The notes beneath the pieces are model-generated. The model was not told the DNA's origin and made no database searches. It worked only from the letters and a program-made list of their open reading frames with translations. Of a stretch of 64,000 nt of DNA, positions 1 to 11,228 are shown one piece after another. The first letter of the stretch is position 1. The number at the start of each line of letters is the position of its first letter. The translations under genes and the position numbers were made by a program. The stretch comes from Warburgia ugandensis (lineage: Eukaryota; Streptophyta; Magnoliopsida; Canellales; Canellaceae). The stretch is from assembly GCA_035236585.1 (NCBI GenBank), contig CP141127.1, forward strand, positions 45,770,001-45,834,000. The letters run 5' to 3'.

Positions 1-1819
1 TAGTGTAGTTTCAACTAATCCTAGGTTAAAATCTAGGTAGACATATTTACTGTAATACTTATACTAAAAATTAAACTTTAAAACATATTCCATTTAATGA
101 TTAAAAATAGAATAAAATAAATAATGACTAACTTTATAACTAAAATTATCACTACAACATGGAATTTAACCTAAACTAATACTCAAAAAATAACAAAAAA
201 ATAGATATAAAGAAAAATATATAGTATATCATAAAACATATAACTAAAGCAAAAAAATAAGCAATTATTAGCCAACTAATTAAAAGAAAATTAAACTTTC
301 ATTAATCTGGAATTTAAAGGATTACAAAATTTCAATACATGAATTAAATAAAAGTGAAAGAAAACTAAATAAACACTTCCTATAGAATGAAGTAGATGTC
401 GCCAATGTCCTTGCCATGTCACTCAATGAAGGTTGCTTTTGAGTTTGCTCCAAATAGTGGTACCATCTTCATTCATGAAGCACATGGTACTTTCTAACTT
501 GTTGTGTCACTCAACAAGTAGATGGTACACCACTGAATAGCCACAAACTTGAGAGAAAAATTACTCAACAACCAAGCACCATTCTTTCAATATCTAAAAA
601 TGAAAACTAATAGTAGAATAGATTAGATTTATGTATGTTAGAAGCAGGAAAATGCTAGGGGAGGGTAATGCATGCAAGGCCAAGAAAGGAAAAGAGGATG
701 AGGCAAAAGATGTGATGTGCATGGAAATACAAGGAAGAGAGAATGGAAGAAGTGCGTAGAGTGGAAAAGGACAAAAAAGGGTGGTGATGCTTTAAATGTA
801 AAAGAGGTAAAGGGGTGTATGATGTGTGGAAAAATAAAGAAATAATGAAAGAAAGTGTATGCATGAAGGTTCTTAGAGAGAAATGGAAAAATGAAAATAG
901 GAAAGGATGGTGTGGAATGGAAAAGAAGAATGATAGAGATGTGTTAAGTGGTGAAGAAAGAAGGTTGATGGATGATGGTGCGTGCAAATAAGAAAGAAAT
1001 GAAATGATGTGTGGATGCTTGTGCATTGGATAACAATGGAAAAAGATATGTTGGTGTTTACATGGAATACAAGGGTGAGGGATTGAAGTAAATGCATGGA
1101 ATGGAAAATTAATGGAATAGAAAATGTGGACTTACCTCTCTCCCATGCTCTCTTTTCTCCTATTCTCAACAGCCCAAGTCTCCTCTCTATTAAGCTTTCA
1201 AATTCCAAGCACTAGAGGAATGTGAAGGATTTGGACATCTCCTCTTCCTATTTTTATCTCTTTGCCTACTCTCTTTTGATAGTAACAAATCTCCTCTTTT
1301 TCCTTAGCCAATTACTCTCCCTAAAAACCTCCTAAAGATCACTTATGATTCCTTTATTTTCTCCTATATTATTCTACTATTCTTATCACTTTTTTCTTAT
1401 CTAGAAAAACCATGCCAAACCCCTCATGAAATCGTGCATAAAAAATTAGGAAAATTCCATCCTCCTCTGTAGATCACATCCCACTCTATTTACCTCTTTT
1501 CTCATCTCATTTTCTAGCCTTAGGATGATGTAAAACCCTAGGATGGATGGCTTATATCTCGCTAAAGTCTCTTTGAAAAGAAAACATTTTTATCACTCCT
1601 TTATTCCTTCTTTTGAAAACACATTTTCCCCCTCCTAAACGTTCTCCACATCCCACAGTAAATCTCTCCACCAATCACCATCTATGCTCCACATGCATCT
1701 CACTTTTATTATCTCCATAAAAATTTGTTAAAATCCCTTTTCAATCACATTGGAATCTGCTTTGAAAAATGGTAGGCAGGTCACCAAAAATCTCTCCACC
1801 AATCACCTTCAACTCTCTT

Positions 1820-1860
<41 letters not shown>

Positions 1861-2608
1861 CATGCTTCATTCCTATTGGTCCATCCTAGCATTCCCTTAA
1901 TTCTCTTCTAGAAAACACTTCCTGTTGCATACTTACTAGGATATTCCTAATTGAGTATGGCTCTTAGCCATCTCATCCTTAAAAGGTTGGATGAAAGAAA
2001 GCCATATATTTCCCATTAATTCATTTCTCTACTACATGTTTTTCCCATGTAAATCACATGTAAGAGAGTGTTGCAAATTTTACTACTTGTAGAAATTGCA
2101 CACTCCCATGTGTGGGTCCCTTTCTTGAGTAAGTGAATGAAGTAGTCATCCTGCAAGTCTCATTTTCTGAGTTGTAGAACTTCAACAATTACTGTATGTG
2201 TGACTTATTGTATATCATGCAAGCTTCAATTTGAATCTTTTAGGTCGGGGTTTGTGTGCACACCTACATGAGAAGTTAGCCACCATAAATTTAGTATTGA
2301 CAACCTCCTTATTATAGATAAGGTTGGTCGATGCTTAGGGGTTCTAACTATAGTGATTTTGATAATGATATCCCCATAGCATTCTAAACTTCTCTAATAT
2401 TGGCTGATGAGATGTGGGTCTTTGATTTTCTGGAATCACAGACTAGCTTCCTTTTAAAGTCCAAAACACCAAAATTGTGAAATTTTCTTGATTCCACCCT
2501 AATCTTACAAAATGTAAAATAAACCTCAATTAGTGATAAATTGAAACAACTCTAAAGTTAAAAATGTAATTTTTGGGGATATTAAACATAATAATTATGT
2601 GTATATCA
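1..2608 (-). mobile_element. Tat/Ogre-like LTR (E1), cut by the window edge
   Basis: This stretch aligns by eye with 38046-39917 plus 42740-42840 in the same direction: AT-rich start, the phrase gtcactcaatgaaggtt, a purine-rich block and a CT-rich block. It would be the 3' LTR of a minus-strand element whose integrase and RNase H relics lie at 4560-6190. The proposed inner end is at 2608, because the minus strand there starts TGATATACACATAAT after the purine-rich TCTGTGGGCAT, a plausible polypurine tract. The ends of E-type copies at 49877 and 50380 resemble it. Minus-strand reading frames at 655-1208 are low-complexity His/Ser/Phe-rich shadows of the GA-rich block and are not genes. Lineage follows from the pol relics; the exact end is inferred. 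Confidence 0.6.
1821..1858. repeat. (CT)19 microsatellite
   Basis: Nineteen perfect CT units lie inside LTR E1. The related LTR at 38046-39917 has no CT run at the same place but has a (CA)n run at 39179-39201, so dinucleotide expansions arose independently in the two copies. Confidence 0.95.
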
Positions 2609-4559
2609 ATGCCCACAGAATTACATTTTCTAGTCCATGAGCAAAACTATAAAAGATAAAAGAAAAATTCTTAAACACTTTCCTTAGGTGCTATCGTTTG
2701 CATTTAGCATGTGTAGAAATCCTTTAAACCCTTAGTAGATGAGTTATAGTCTCATAAGGGTTTATAGAAATGATACCCATAAATATTTTTTGAAATATAA
2801 ATATGGAGATTCCTTCACTTTCTTAAAGAATTTTCCTCCATTTAGTGTTCATTAAATATCCCTCCACATGTTCATAAAAATGAACAATAGTTCAACACCG
2901 TACCCTTATGCTAAAGACTTTCCACTACTAATCAACCATCAAAATATGTGTGTAGCCAATATATACACAATTATTAGCTCCAAGTAAACTGTAACCTAAA
3001 TTGATCTCCACAAGTATGCTTCAACTTCAAATCTCATAAGATATAGTTAACACTGAAAAAGAAGTCACTTAGAAGTGGGTAAATCAAACTCTCATCAACA
3101 TCTTTGTGGAATAATGTTAATCAAAGCTAAATTATCTCACAGATATCTTATGGAAGAAAATTAACTTATAAAATATTAATAAATGGTCTCATGGAAAGGA
3201 TACCAACCATTAAAATTTTTACACTTTACTAGAATCCTTACTCGTTCATAACCATATCTAAGCCATATTACTCCTAAGATCAAACAGGACCTTTACTAGG
3301 AAACATAAGGCTTAGGATAGGGTTATTAACGAAATTGGTATAAGGATAATCAAAATGCTTTGAGGAATACACAAAGGTTTTGTACTGAAGTGATCACCAT
3401 CCTCTTTTCACACTAAAGAGTGAATATTCTTCTTTTTATTAGGTTTCTCTTTACTGGATTTTCCCCTTGACTTTGAATATAGCCTTTTTACTTTTGAATT
3501 TATATTTTTTAAAGCATTTTGATGTTTACCTCCTGAACTATATTGTTCACACTTATTTCTTCAAGATATTTCTCCTATCACCTCCACATATTTCCAAAAT
3601 AGACTAGGTAATGGATATAATAGAGGGATAATATATGAGTAATGGTAAATTAGCTAATAAGAAAAGGCTATAATATAAAGACTCAATAGACTAACTAACA
3701 AAAAATAACACAGGGTAAGCTAAAGGCTTTGGGTTAATCAAAGATGGCTTCAATCATTTCCAATGTTTCATATGACTCAAATATGTCCATAAACTCAAGA
3801 GATATATGGTATAATCTTTAATATGATTTATCAATAGTTGACCAAAACAAAGAATAATGAGACCCACTACAAATTAATATTCACTAAAGAAAATTTGGAA
3901 TTTATGTATAACTGTCACAAAGAAAGAATGGCTCTAATCTCACATAGGTCATAAGTCTCTACCAATTTTCTTTAGGATCTCTAATTCATACTTACTTTCA
4001 TTGTAAACTATGTATATATGGACAATGTGCAACAATTGTATTGAGTTCAATTTTCACAAAAAACTTTAGAAAAGGATAATAAAATAAAATAATTGTATGA
4101 AAATCTCTTAATAAGCTAAAGTCTAAAAATAACATTGAATTTTTGAAAAATTTGAGTTCTCATCCTTGTAAAGGAACTTACAACAAAATCTAAAGAAAAT
4201 TTTAAATTTATTATTATTATTATTTTATTTTCTATAAATAAAGTTTGATTGAAAAAAGACTCAAAGACTGATAAAAATCTAAAATGAACACATTAAAATT
4301 TGAAATACCCTACCCTCATGCTTAAATTAAATGTTTCCCTCAATGTGTAGAACTAAATACCATGGACAAATAATGAAGCTGAAAGATAAGGGTAGGAAAA
4401 CATGTACATGACATCAAGGATGGTGCATAAATATGTTGATGTGGACATTCTAATACAAAATCAAGTACGATGATGCTAATGAAGATGCAAATTCAAGACT
4501 CACTAATGACCACCAAATCCTAAACCTACACCAATAATATACATTAGTCATGCAGTGGA
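2609..4559. other. AT-rich non-coding stretch, likely Tat element 3' region
   Basis: No reading frame, RNA gene or clear repeat structure is visible. It sits between the integrase C-terminal relic (ending about 4560 on the minus strand) and the proposed LTR end at 2608. That fits the long 3' untranslated region usual in Tat-lineage elements. This assignment rests on position only. Confidence 0.35.
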
Positions 4560-6190
4560 ATCAATCATGGTAAATAGGTTCCTTGAGGGCAACTTCGTCC
4601 TCCACATTAGGGTTCTTAAGCTCCAAGAAAGGTTTTAACCATTGACCACTAACCTTTCAGATGAGCTAATCATTTGTAATCTCGACAGCCATTGAGGATA
4701 AATAGTGTGGACAACAAAAGTAGCATTCCGTTGAGATCTCGATTTCCTTGAAAAGAGATGTAGACAAGAGTTATATAAAAGGACCTTCTGACCAAGTAGA
4801 AAAGATTTCCTCAACTTTTTTCTATCATGAACCAATTTCATGCTATCCCTATATTATTTTGCAGTATTATATGCATCTCTCTACGCCTCCAATTCTTAGA
4901 GTTAGAGTATCATTCAAGCACCTACTTTGTTAAAATCAAGTTGATTTTTTTGATATCCCAGTAAGCTTTCTACTATAACTCAACTAACACATGACAGACC
5001 TTTCCATAAACTAGATGATCAAGGAATATTCCTATGGAAGTCTTAAAAGCAATACGGTAAGCCAATAGTGCATCTCTAAGTCATAAAGACCAATCTTTTC
5101 GAGAAAGATTTACCATCTTCTCTAATATATGCTTGATTTCCCTATTGGATACTTCTATTTGTTTGCTAATTTGAGGATGGTAGGGCATTGCTACTCTATG
5201 GGTTACTCATTATCATTTCATTAATATCTTTAAAACCCTGTTGCAAAATGTTTTACAACATCACTAATAATAGCACATGTAATACCAAACTGTACAAAAA
5301 TATTATCTTTTAAAAACCAAACCACCACGTTGTGGTCATTTATTTTGCATGCTTCAATCTTGACCCATTTAAACACAGAGTCTACTCCTACAAGAATATA
5401 CAAATTTCCAAAAGAAGTTGGGAAATGGACCCATAAAGTCAATGCTCCATACATCAAAGAGCTCAGCAATCAATATAAGATTTAAGGGCATCATATTCCA
5501 ATATTCCATGCTCCCTAAATGCTCCCTATATTCTTTCAATGGTCACATGTAATGAATAAGCATGAAAATCCCCAAAAATAGTGAGCCAATAAAATTTGCA
5601 TTTCCTATCATGACAAAAGGAGATGATACTTTAGTGGTAACTATCAGGAACACATCTCCTAATAATTTGGTTGGGATAGTATTTTATTAAGTATGGATCA
5701 TCCAAAAAGAAGCACTTGAACTTGACTAAAAATTTTGACTTATCTTATTTGGACCAATGTGATGGAATTTCATTACTAGCAAGATAGTTAACAATGCTTG
5801 TAAACCAAGGCTATTGAGAAACTTGTGGCAATTGCTTATTCAATAAAGAACCACTAATAGGCATTGACTCATTAGTAGACTCAACAATGAGTTTAAATAA
5901 ATGGTCTGCTATGACATCCTCAGAACCTTTCTTATCTCAAACTTCATTGGCAAACTCCTATACAAGTGCTATTCATTGGATTAACCTAGGTTTAGAAGCT
6001 TTAATTGAAAGATGATGCTTTAAGACAGCATGGTCTGAGTAGATAATAACTTTAGACCATAAGAGATAATAGGCAAATTTTTAGTGCAAAAACAATGGCC
6101 AACAACTCTTTTTCCATGGTGGAATAGTTTAGTTGACTATTGTTCAAGGTCCTACTAGCATAGTATATCACATGGGGTAATTTAGCATTA
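4560..6190 (-). pseudogene. Ty3/gypsy (Tat/Athila-like) pol relic: RNase H and integrase
   Basis: Read on the minus strand from 6190, the order is that of a gypsy polyprotein. RNase H comes first: LPHVIYYASRTLN about 6130-6175, then MEKELLAIVFAL about 6085-6120. The integrase core at 5469-5230 has GNLYILVGVDSVFKWV and FGITCAIISD, and the C-terminal part at 4841-4635 has GQKVLLYNSCLHLF and a final VVNG. The usual role is to degrade template RNA and insert the cDNA. Copies of this family normally have an Asp in a WGIDFMG-like stretch before FP; here it reads GALTLWVHFP, so the first catalytic Asp is lost, while the second (IISD) remains. Stops and frameshifts separate the blocks. Homology breaks at about 6190, where LTR B2 begins. 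Identity is secure, lineage probable, function absent. Confidence 0.85.
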
Positions 6191-6333
6191 CAGTGTTCGA
6201 AGGTCTAGCAGCCACGCGCCACCATCCTATTCTAAGGGTCATGCCCACCTTTGATTGGGCCTTGATCAGAGATTTTATAGTTTAACTCCGCCAATGCCGG
6301 TCCCAAGCCTGGATAAAAAAGGAGGGTCTTACG

Positions 6334-6670
6334 TCAGGTGCTAGCCAGCAAGGGGGAAGTTAAAGATGATTCTATTATTTCTTTCTTACAAATGAATATG
6401 CATTTGTATATTAGTTTGTGAGGAAGAAATGAGAATCGTCTCCAGCTTCTTAAAAGATGGCAACCCTTGTATCAGGTAGCCAGCTGGCAAGGGGGAAGTT
6501 GAAGATGATTCTATTATTTCTTTCTTACAAATAAATATGCATTTGTATATTAGTTTGTGAGGGAGAAATGAAAATCATCTTCAGCTTCTTAAAATATGGC
6601 CACCCTTGCGTCAGGTAGCCAACCGGCAAGGGTGAAGCTGAAGATGATTTTAATGAAAATCATCTTCAGC
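6334..6670 (+). repeat. 138-bp tandem hairpin repeats in the LINE 5' UTR
   Basis: The unit begins tcaggt(g)..agccagc and starts at 6334, 6472 and 6611, a spacing of 138-139 bp; the third copy is internally shortened. Each full unit is an imperfect inverted repeat: gaagatgattctattatttc on the left pairs with gaaat..aatcatcttcagc on the right, around a central atgcat. The shortened third copy is a perfect 15-bp stem (gctgaagatgatttt, 6637-6651, against 6656-6670) with a 4-base loop aatg. The RTE copy at 50765-50981 carries a single unit. Confidence 0.9.
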
Positions 6671-6700
6671 TTTTAAAAACTATGGCAACCCCAACATGAC

Positions 6701-9358
6701 ATGAATCGAAATATGAAATTCACTCAAGTTAGGGCGTTCCCCATAAGCGACGTGCTGCATCGGATCCCGGATGAGGTGAAAAATAGGCAAGGGTTGCTAG
6801 GGCGTTCTCCCAGAAGCGACGCACTACATCGGATCCCGGGTGTAGTGAAAAATGGGCAAGGGCTGCTAGAGCATCCCCTCGGAAGTGACGCGCTGCATCA
6901 GAACCTAGGTGCAGTGAAAAGTGGACATGGGTTCATACCATGGAGGTCCAGAAAGTCAATAGTAAATAGGGTATCTCCAAAACATAAGATTCGCATCGCT
7001 ACATGGAATATAGGGACACTGATAGGTAAGAGTTTGGAGTTAGTAGACACGATAAAACGTAGGAGAGTCAACATCGCTTGTATCCAAGAAACCAAGTGGA
7101 AAGGGGCTAAAGCTAGAGAAATAGATGGGTATAAATTATGGTACGTAGGAAAGGAAAATAATAGAAATTGGGTAGCAATAATAGTGGATAAGGAATTAAA
7201 GGATAAAGTTGTGGACATTAAAAGAATCAGTGATAGAATTATAATAATAAAAATGATTCTAGGAGAGCAGATTATAAATATTATAAGTGCATATGCACCA
7301 CAAGTAGGGCTACAAGATATAATTAAGAGACAGTTTTGGGAAGATATGGAGGGAGTCATGCAAGAAATTCCCAATACTAAGGGGATATTTATAGGAGTAG
7401 ACGTAAATGGCCATGTAGGAAAAGATAAGGAAGGATATGATAGAATACAAGGAGGGTATGGTATAGGTGAACGAAATGAAACAGTGCAAAAAGCTATTAA
7501 AGAAAAACGAATGCATTTTAAAGCATGGCAGAAGATTAGAAATAATGAAAACTATGAACAATATAAGAATGCTAAAAACGTTGCTAAGAGAATAGTAAGT
7601 GAGGCTAAACTTAAAGCATATGATGAGCTCTATAATAGACTAGGAACAAGAGAAGGTGAGAAAGATGTGTTTAAACTTGCAAAAGTAAGAGAACAGAAGA
7701 GTAAGGACTTAGAGCATGTTAGGTGCATTAGAAGCGATGATCAAAGGGTATTAGTCAAAGATGCTGAGATCAAACAAAGGTGGGAAATATACTTCCAAAA
7801 ATTGTTAAATGACAATGGCCCTGAGAATATAAGGATTGAAAATACTATAAATCTAAATAACACTGGATGTTATAGATATGAACGTAGCATTAGAATGCTT
7901 GAAGTAAAAGAGGCCTTGAGAAAGATGAAATCAGGAAAGGCCATGGGGCCTGATGGTATACCAATAGAGGTTTGGAAGCATATGGGAGATATTGGGGTAG
8001 TTTGGTTGACCAAGTTGTTAAACAAGATTATAAAATCAAAGAAAATGCCTGATGAGTGGAGGAAAAGCTCTATTGTACCAATCTATAAGAATAAAGGAGA
8101 CATTCAGAGTTACACTAATTATCGAGGGATCAAATTTATGAGCCACACCATGAAACTTTTTGAAAGAGTGATTGAGAAGAGGTTACGACATGAAACAAGT
8201 GTATCGGAGAATCAGTTTGGTTTCATGCCTAGGAGGTCTACCATGGAAGTTATTTTCTTACTAAGATAATTAATAGAGAAATATAGGGAGAGGAGAAAAG
8301 ACCTACACATGATCTTTATTGACTTAGAGAAAGCTTATGATAGAGTCCCTAGAGAGTTAATACGGAGGGTGTTGGGTGTTAAAGGGGTTTCTCAGGGGTA
8401 TATAGACATAATTAAAGATATGTATGAGGGAGCAGTAACAAATGTTAAGACCACTAGTGGCATGACTGGTGATTTTCCTGTCATTGTTGGATTGCACCAA
8501 GGATTGGCATTGAGTCCATACCTTTTCACATTAGTTATGGATGAGTTAACAAAACATCTGCATGAGGAGATTCTCTGGTGCATGCTATTTGCAGACGATA
8601 TAGTCCTACTTGATGAGACAAGGGAGGGTATCAACACAAAGCCAGAGCTATGGAGAGAAGCATTAGAATCGAAAGGATTTAAAATTAGCCAAACTAAGAC
8701 AGAATATATGGAATGTAATTTTAGCATGGAGAGTAGGAGTGGAGCACCAATCAAGATTGATAACCAAGAAGTCCCCATGAGAGACCACTTCTGATACTTA
8801 GGATCATTGATCCATGAGAGTATAGAGATTGAGAGGGAGGTTACCCAGAGAATCCAAGCGGGTTGGAACAAATGGAGATGTGCATTGGGTGTTTTATGTG
8901 ATCGGCGGGTGCCACTCAAACTAAAGGAAAAATTCTATAAGATGGCTATAAGGCCGGCCATGCTCTATGGATCAGAGTGTTGGGCAGTTAAGGAACATCA
9001 TACTCATAGGCTGAGTGTTGCAGAAATGAGGATGTTGAGATGGATGAGTGATAAGACAAGGAAGGATAGAATTAGAAATGAAAATATTAGAAGAAATTCA
9101 GGGATAGCACCAATAAGTAACAAGATGAGGGAGATTAGACTTAGATGGTTTGGACATGTTCAAAGGAGGCCAACAATGGCACCAGTTAGAAGGAGTGAGA
9201 CAATACAAGTTGAAGGTTCTAAAAGGGCAAGGGGAAGGCCCAAAAGAACGTGGATAGAAGTGGTGAGGAAAGATTTAAAAACTTTGGGACTAAATGAAGC
9301 CATGGTATTTAATAGAGTGGATGGAGGAATAAGATTCATGTGGCCGATCCCTAATTAG
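6701..9358 (+). pseudogene. RTE LINE ORF: APE endonuclease plus reverse transcriptase, two stops
   Basis: One continuous frame is broken only by a TAA after 8266 and a TGA at about 8792 (where relatives have an Arg in F-R-YLGS, so CGA to TGA is likely). Residues 16-78 hold a 23-residue repeat (SDxLHRxPxxVKNxQGLL), nearly three times. The endonuclease follows: ATWNIGT with N103, IQETKWKG with E130, SAYAP at 196-200 and DVNGHVG at 234-240. Right after GIGERNE (residue about 260, base about 7480) the frame jumps to VQKAIKEK. The C-terminal part of the endonuclease, including its SDH-type catalytic His, is thus missing without a frame change. The reverse transcriptase keeps GPDGIP, FIDLEKAYDRVPRE, LHQGLALSP and the catalytic FADD (8588-8599). 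The C-terminal region has LRWFGHVQRRP and RGRPKRTW, usual in RTE proteins. The start chosen is the first ATG in frame. The copy is inactive: nonsense mutations and no complete endonuclease. Confidence 0.9.
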
Positions 9359-10471
9359 GATAAGGTCTTGATGATGATGATGATGATGATGGTGTGTCCA
9401 CGTCGTCGACACAGACACAACGCCTTTTGCGGAGCCTCAATTGGAGCTCTAGATCTCAAGTTATAAGCTTTTTAGTGTCACAAGTACATAAGGACCTTAA
9501 GAGTGAAAAGGCAGAATGCTAGCGCGCTGCGTGTCAGTGGCATGTGCCCCAGCTTCCTTAAGAAAAAGAAAAATCCAAGATAGCTAGCATGCTGCATGTC
9601 TGCGGCATGTGCCTTAGCAGGTGCGTCTGCAGACGCATTGAACTTCCCGCCCAGCTTTTCATTTTGCAGGCGCATCCACGGACGTGCCCGTTTGGTTCTC
9701 TTCGAACGCGGTCGACGTGTTCTGTGCAGTAAGGAGCGTCCCGCTAGTTGGGGGACCGGGGTGTCCTCAGAACACCTGGTTCAACCCTGTCAAACCAGTG
9801 CGGTCGAGGGAACGTCCCTGGGTCCTTGGTGACTCTCCAGGGCTCTATTTTGCATGATTTTTCATGCAAAAACTTAGGGAAACTGATCCTAGGACTACTT
9901 TGAAGACAAGTTTTGAGGGATCTTGGGCATACCTGGCTCGTTGCTGGGTTTTTCTCCTTGTTTCCCCTCTAGGTTGCTTCTCCAAAATGGTTTTTCTTCA
10001 AGCTTTTGGGCTGCCATTAGAGGCCCCCAAGAGCTCCATTTATAGAGCTATAAGAGGGTTCTGGAGAGGGCTCTCACTGCCCTTGAATGGCGGTGGAGAA
10101 ACCTCCAAAATGGCAGTGATTTCTCCTCCAATCACCACCGTTCTAGAACCCTCTAAGAGGTTGAAGATGAAGGGTGCCCGTATCAAAACGGGCCCCTGTG
10201 TTTTGCAGGTTACATCCATTTTTAGTAAAAATTACATTTTTGCCCCTGAACTTCAAAGGGCCATAACTTGCTCATTTTAACTCTGTTTTGGGTGATTTTG
10301 GTCTTGTTGGATTCCTTTTTCCGAGACGCACCTAATGGTACCATTTTTAGGACCAAATTTCAGGGTTCAGTCAAGGTGACTAGTGAAATGACCAAAATAC
10401 CCTTATTCCCCAAAAGTGAACTTTTCATTGCTAACTTGGGATTTTAATGTTACAAAATTGGAGTCATTACA

Positions 10472-11228
10472 ATTCTAAAAAACATTAAAAGTCAGGCGTG
10501 AATGGGAAATTTTTTGCCAGAATGACTCTTGAAGTCATTTAGACTTTAAACGACATCAAAAGTTATTGACTCTCGAAGTCATTTAGCCTTAAGAAATTTT
10601 AAATGTCAATAATTTTAAAGAACTTTAGGCTAAGCGACTTCAAAAGTATACACATAAATTTGACACAAAGATTATTTTACATTGGAATAAACTTCTAAAG
10701 TTGTTTGATGCTAAACAACTTCAAATAAAAATTATTGTTGAAGTCGTTTAGCACTAAACAACTTTAAAATTTAGTTACTTTTGAAGTGGCTTTAGTCAAA
10801 TGACTTCTTAAGTCCTTTCCCATGTATACTTTTGAAGTCGTTTAGTACTAAACGACCTTAGAAGTTAATTACTTTTAAAGTTGTTTAATACTAGTGATTT
10901 CTAAAGGTCCTTATTCATTTATAAATAGTCGACCTCATATCATTTTTTAATGTATCCCCTTCTTCTCATGGGTGGCATGACGACATCCTCCTCTAGTCCT
11001 TATGCTTCTCTCTTTTTCCCTTCTTGCTTTCCATTTTGAATATTTTGATTATTTGTGCCATTAAAAACATTGTAAGTAAACCATAACTTCTTTTGATCAC
11101 GAATTGATTTCTTCTTACTAACTCTCTTTGTTTTCATTTTGTATACGATTTGTAGTTCTCATCCAAATTTAGGATTTGATGAAGAGTGGTGGTTATACCA
11201 TCAAGTTTTGCCTAAGGAAATTGCAAGA
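10472..11228. repeat. CACTA-type subterminal repeat cluster and flanking DNA
   Basis: Positions 10500-10900 are filled with variants of a short palindromic word, gaagtcgtttag followed by ctaaacgacttc, in both directions. The same word family appears at 24860-25020 and at 35306-35690, the latter ending in a CACTA-like terminus. I read this as the remains of the left end of the CACTA element. No CACTA terminus is visible here; LTR B2 abuts the cluster at 10471. Positions 10910-11228 show nothing further that I recognise. Confidence 0.55.

Larger units (their letters stand above)
6284..9391 (+). mobile_element. RTE-clade LINE, nearly full length, inserted in LTR B2
   Basis: The element has a 5' end aactccgccaatgccggtcc, a repeat-bearing 5' untranslated region, one long endonuclease plus reverse transcriptase frame, and a short 3' tail of about seven TGA/GATG units (9369-9391). 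These are hallmarks of plant RTE elements. The 5' end is confirmed by a second copy starting with the same phrase at 50765. The flanks agttt and tgtgtcc are adjacent in the uninterrupted paralogous LTR (54154-54168, reverse strand), differing only by a few bases at the joint. The target duplication is very short or hidden in the tail. The element is about 3.1 kb, against about 3.3-3.5 kb for intact relatives, because of an internal coding deletion. Confidence 0.9.
6191..10471 (-). mobile_element. Family B LTR (B2), truncated and split by a LINE
   Basis: Positions 6191-6283 and 9392-10471 together match the reverse complement of family B LTR 53065-54250. On the minus strand the LTR starts TGTAATGACTCC at 10471. 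It carries a TATA-like box (reverse complement of atttata at 10038-10044) above a GC-rich leader and runs to 6191, where homology stops inside what should be the middle of the LTR. The distal third is therefore missing and no target duplication can be checked. The gap at 6284-9391 is an inserted RTE LINE. Plus-strand frames at 9596-10280 are shadows. The pol relic lies directly to the left and CACTA-type subterminal repeats directly to the right. Confidence 0.75.

Noticed and set aside
655..1208. Overlapping minus-strand frames of 111-123 codons
   Set aside because: His/Ser/Phe/Leu-rich low-complexity translations of a GA-rich LTR block; the sister LTR (38604-39138) gives similar composition with different frames and stops.
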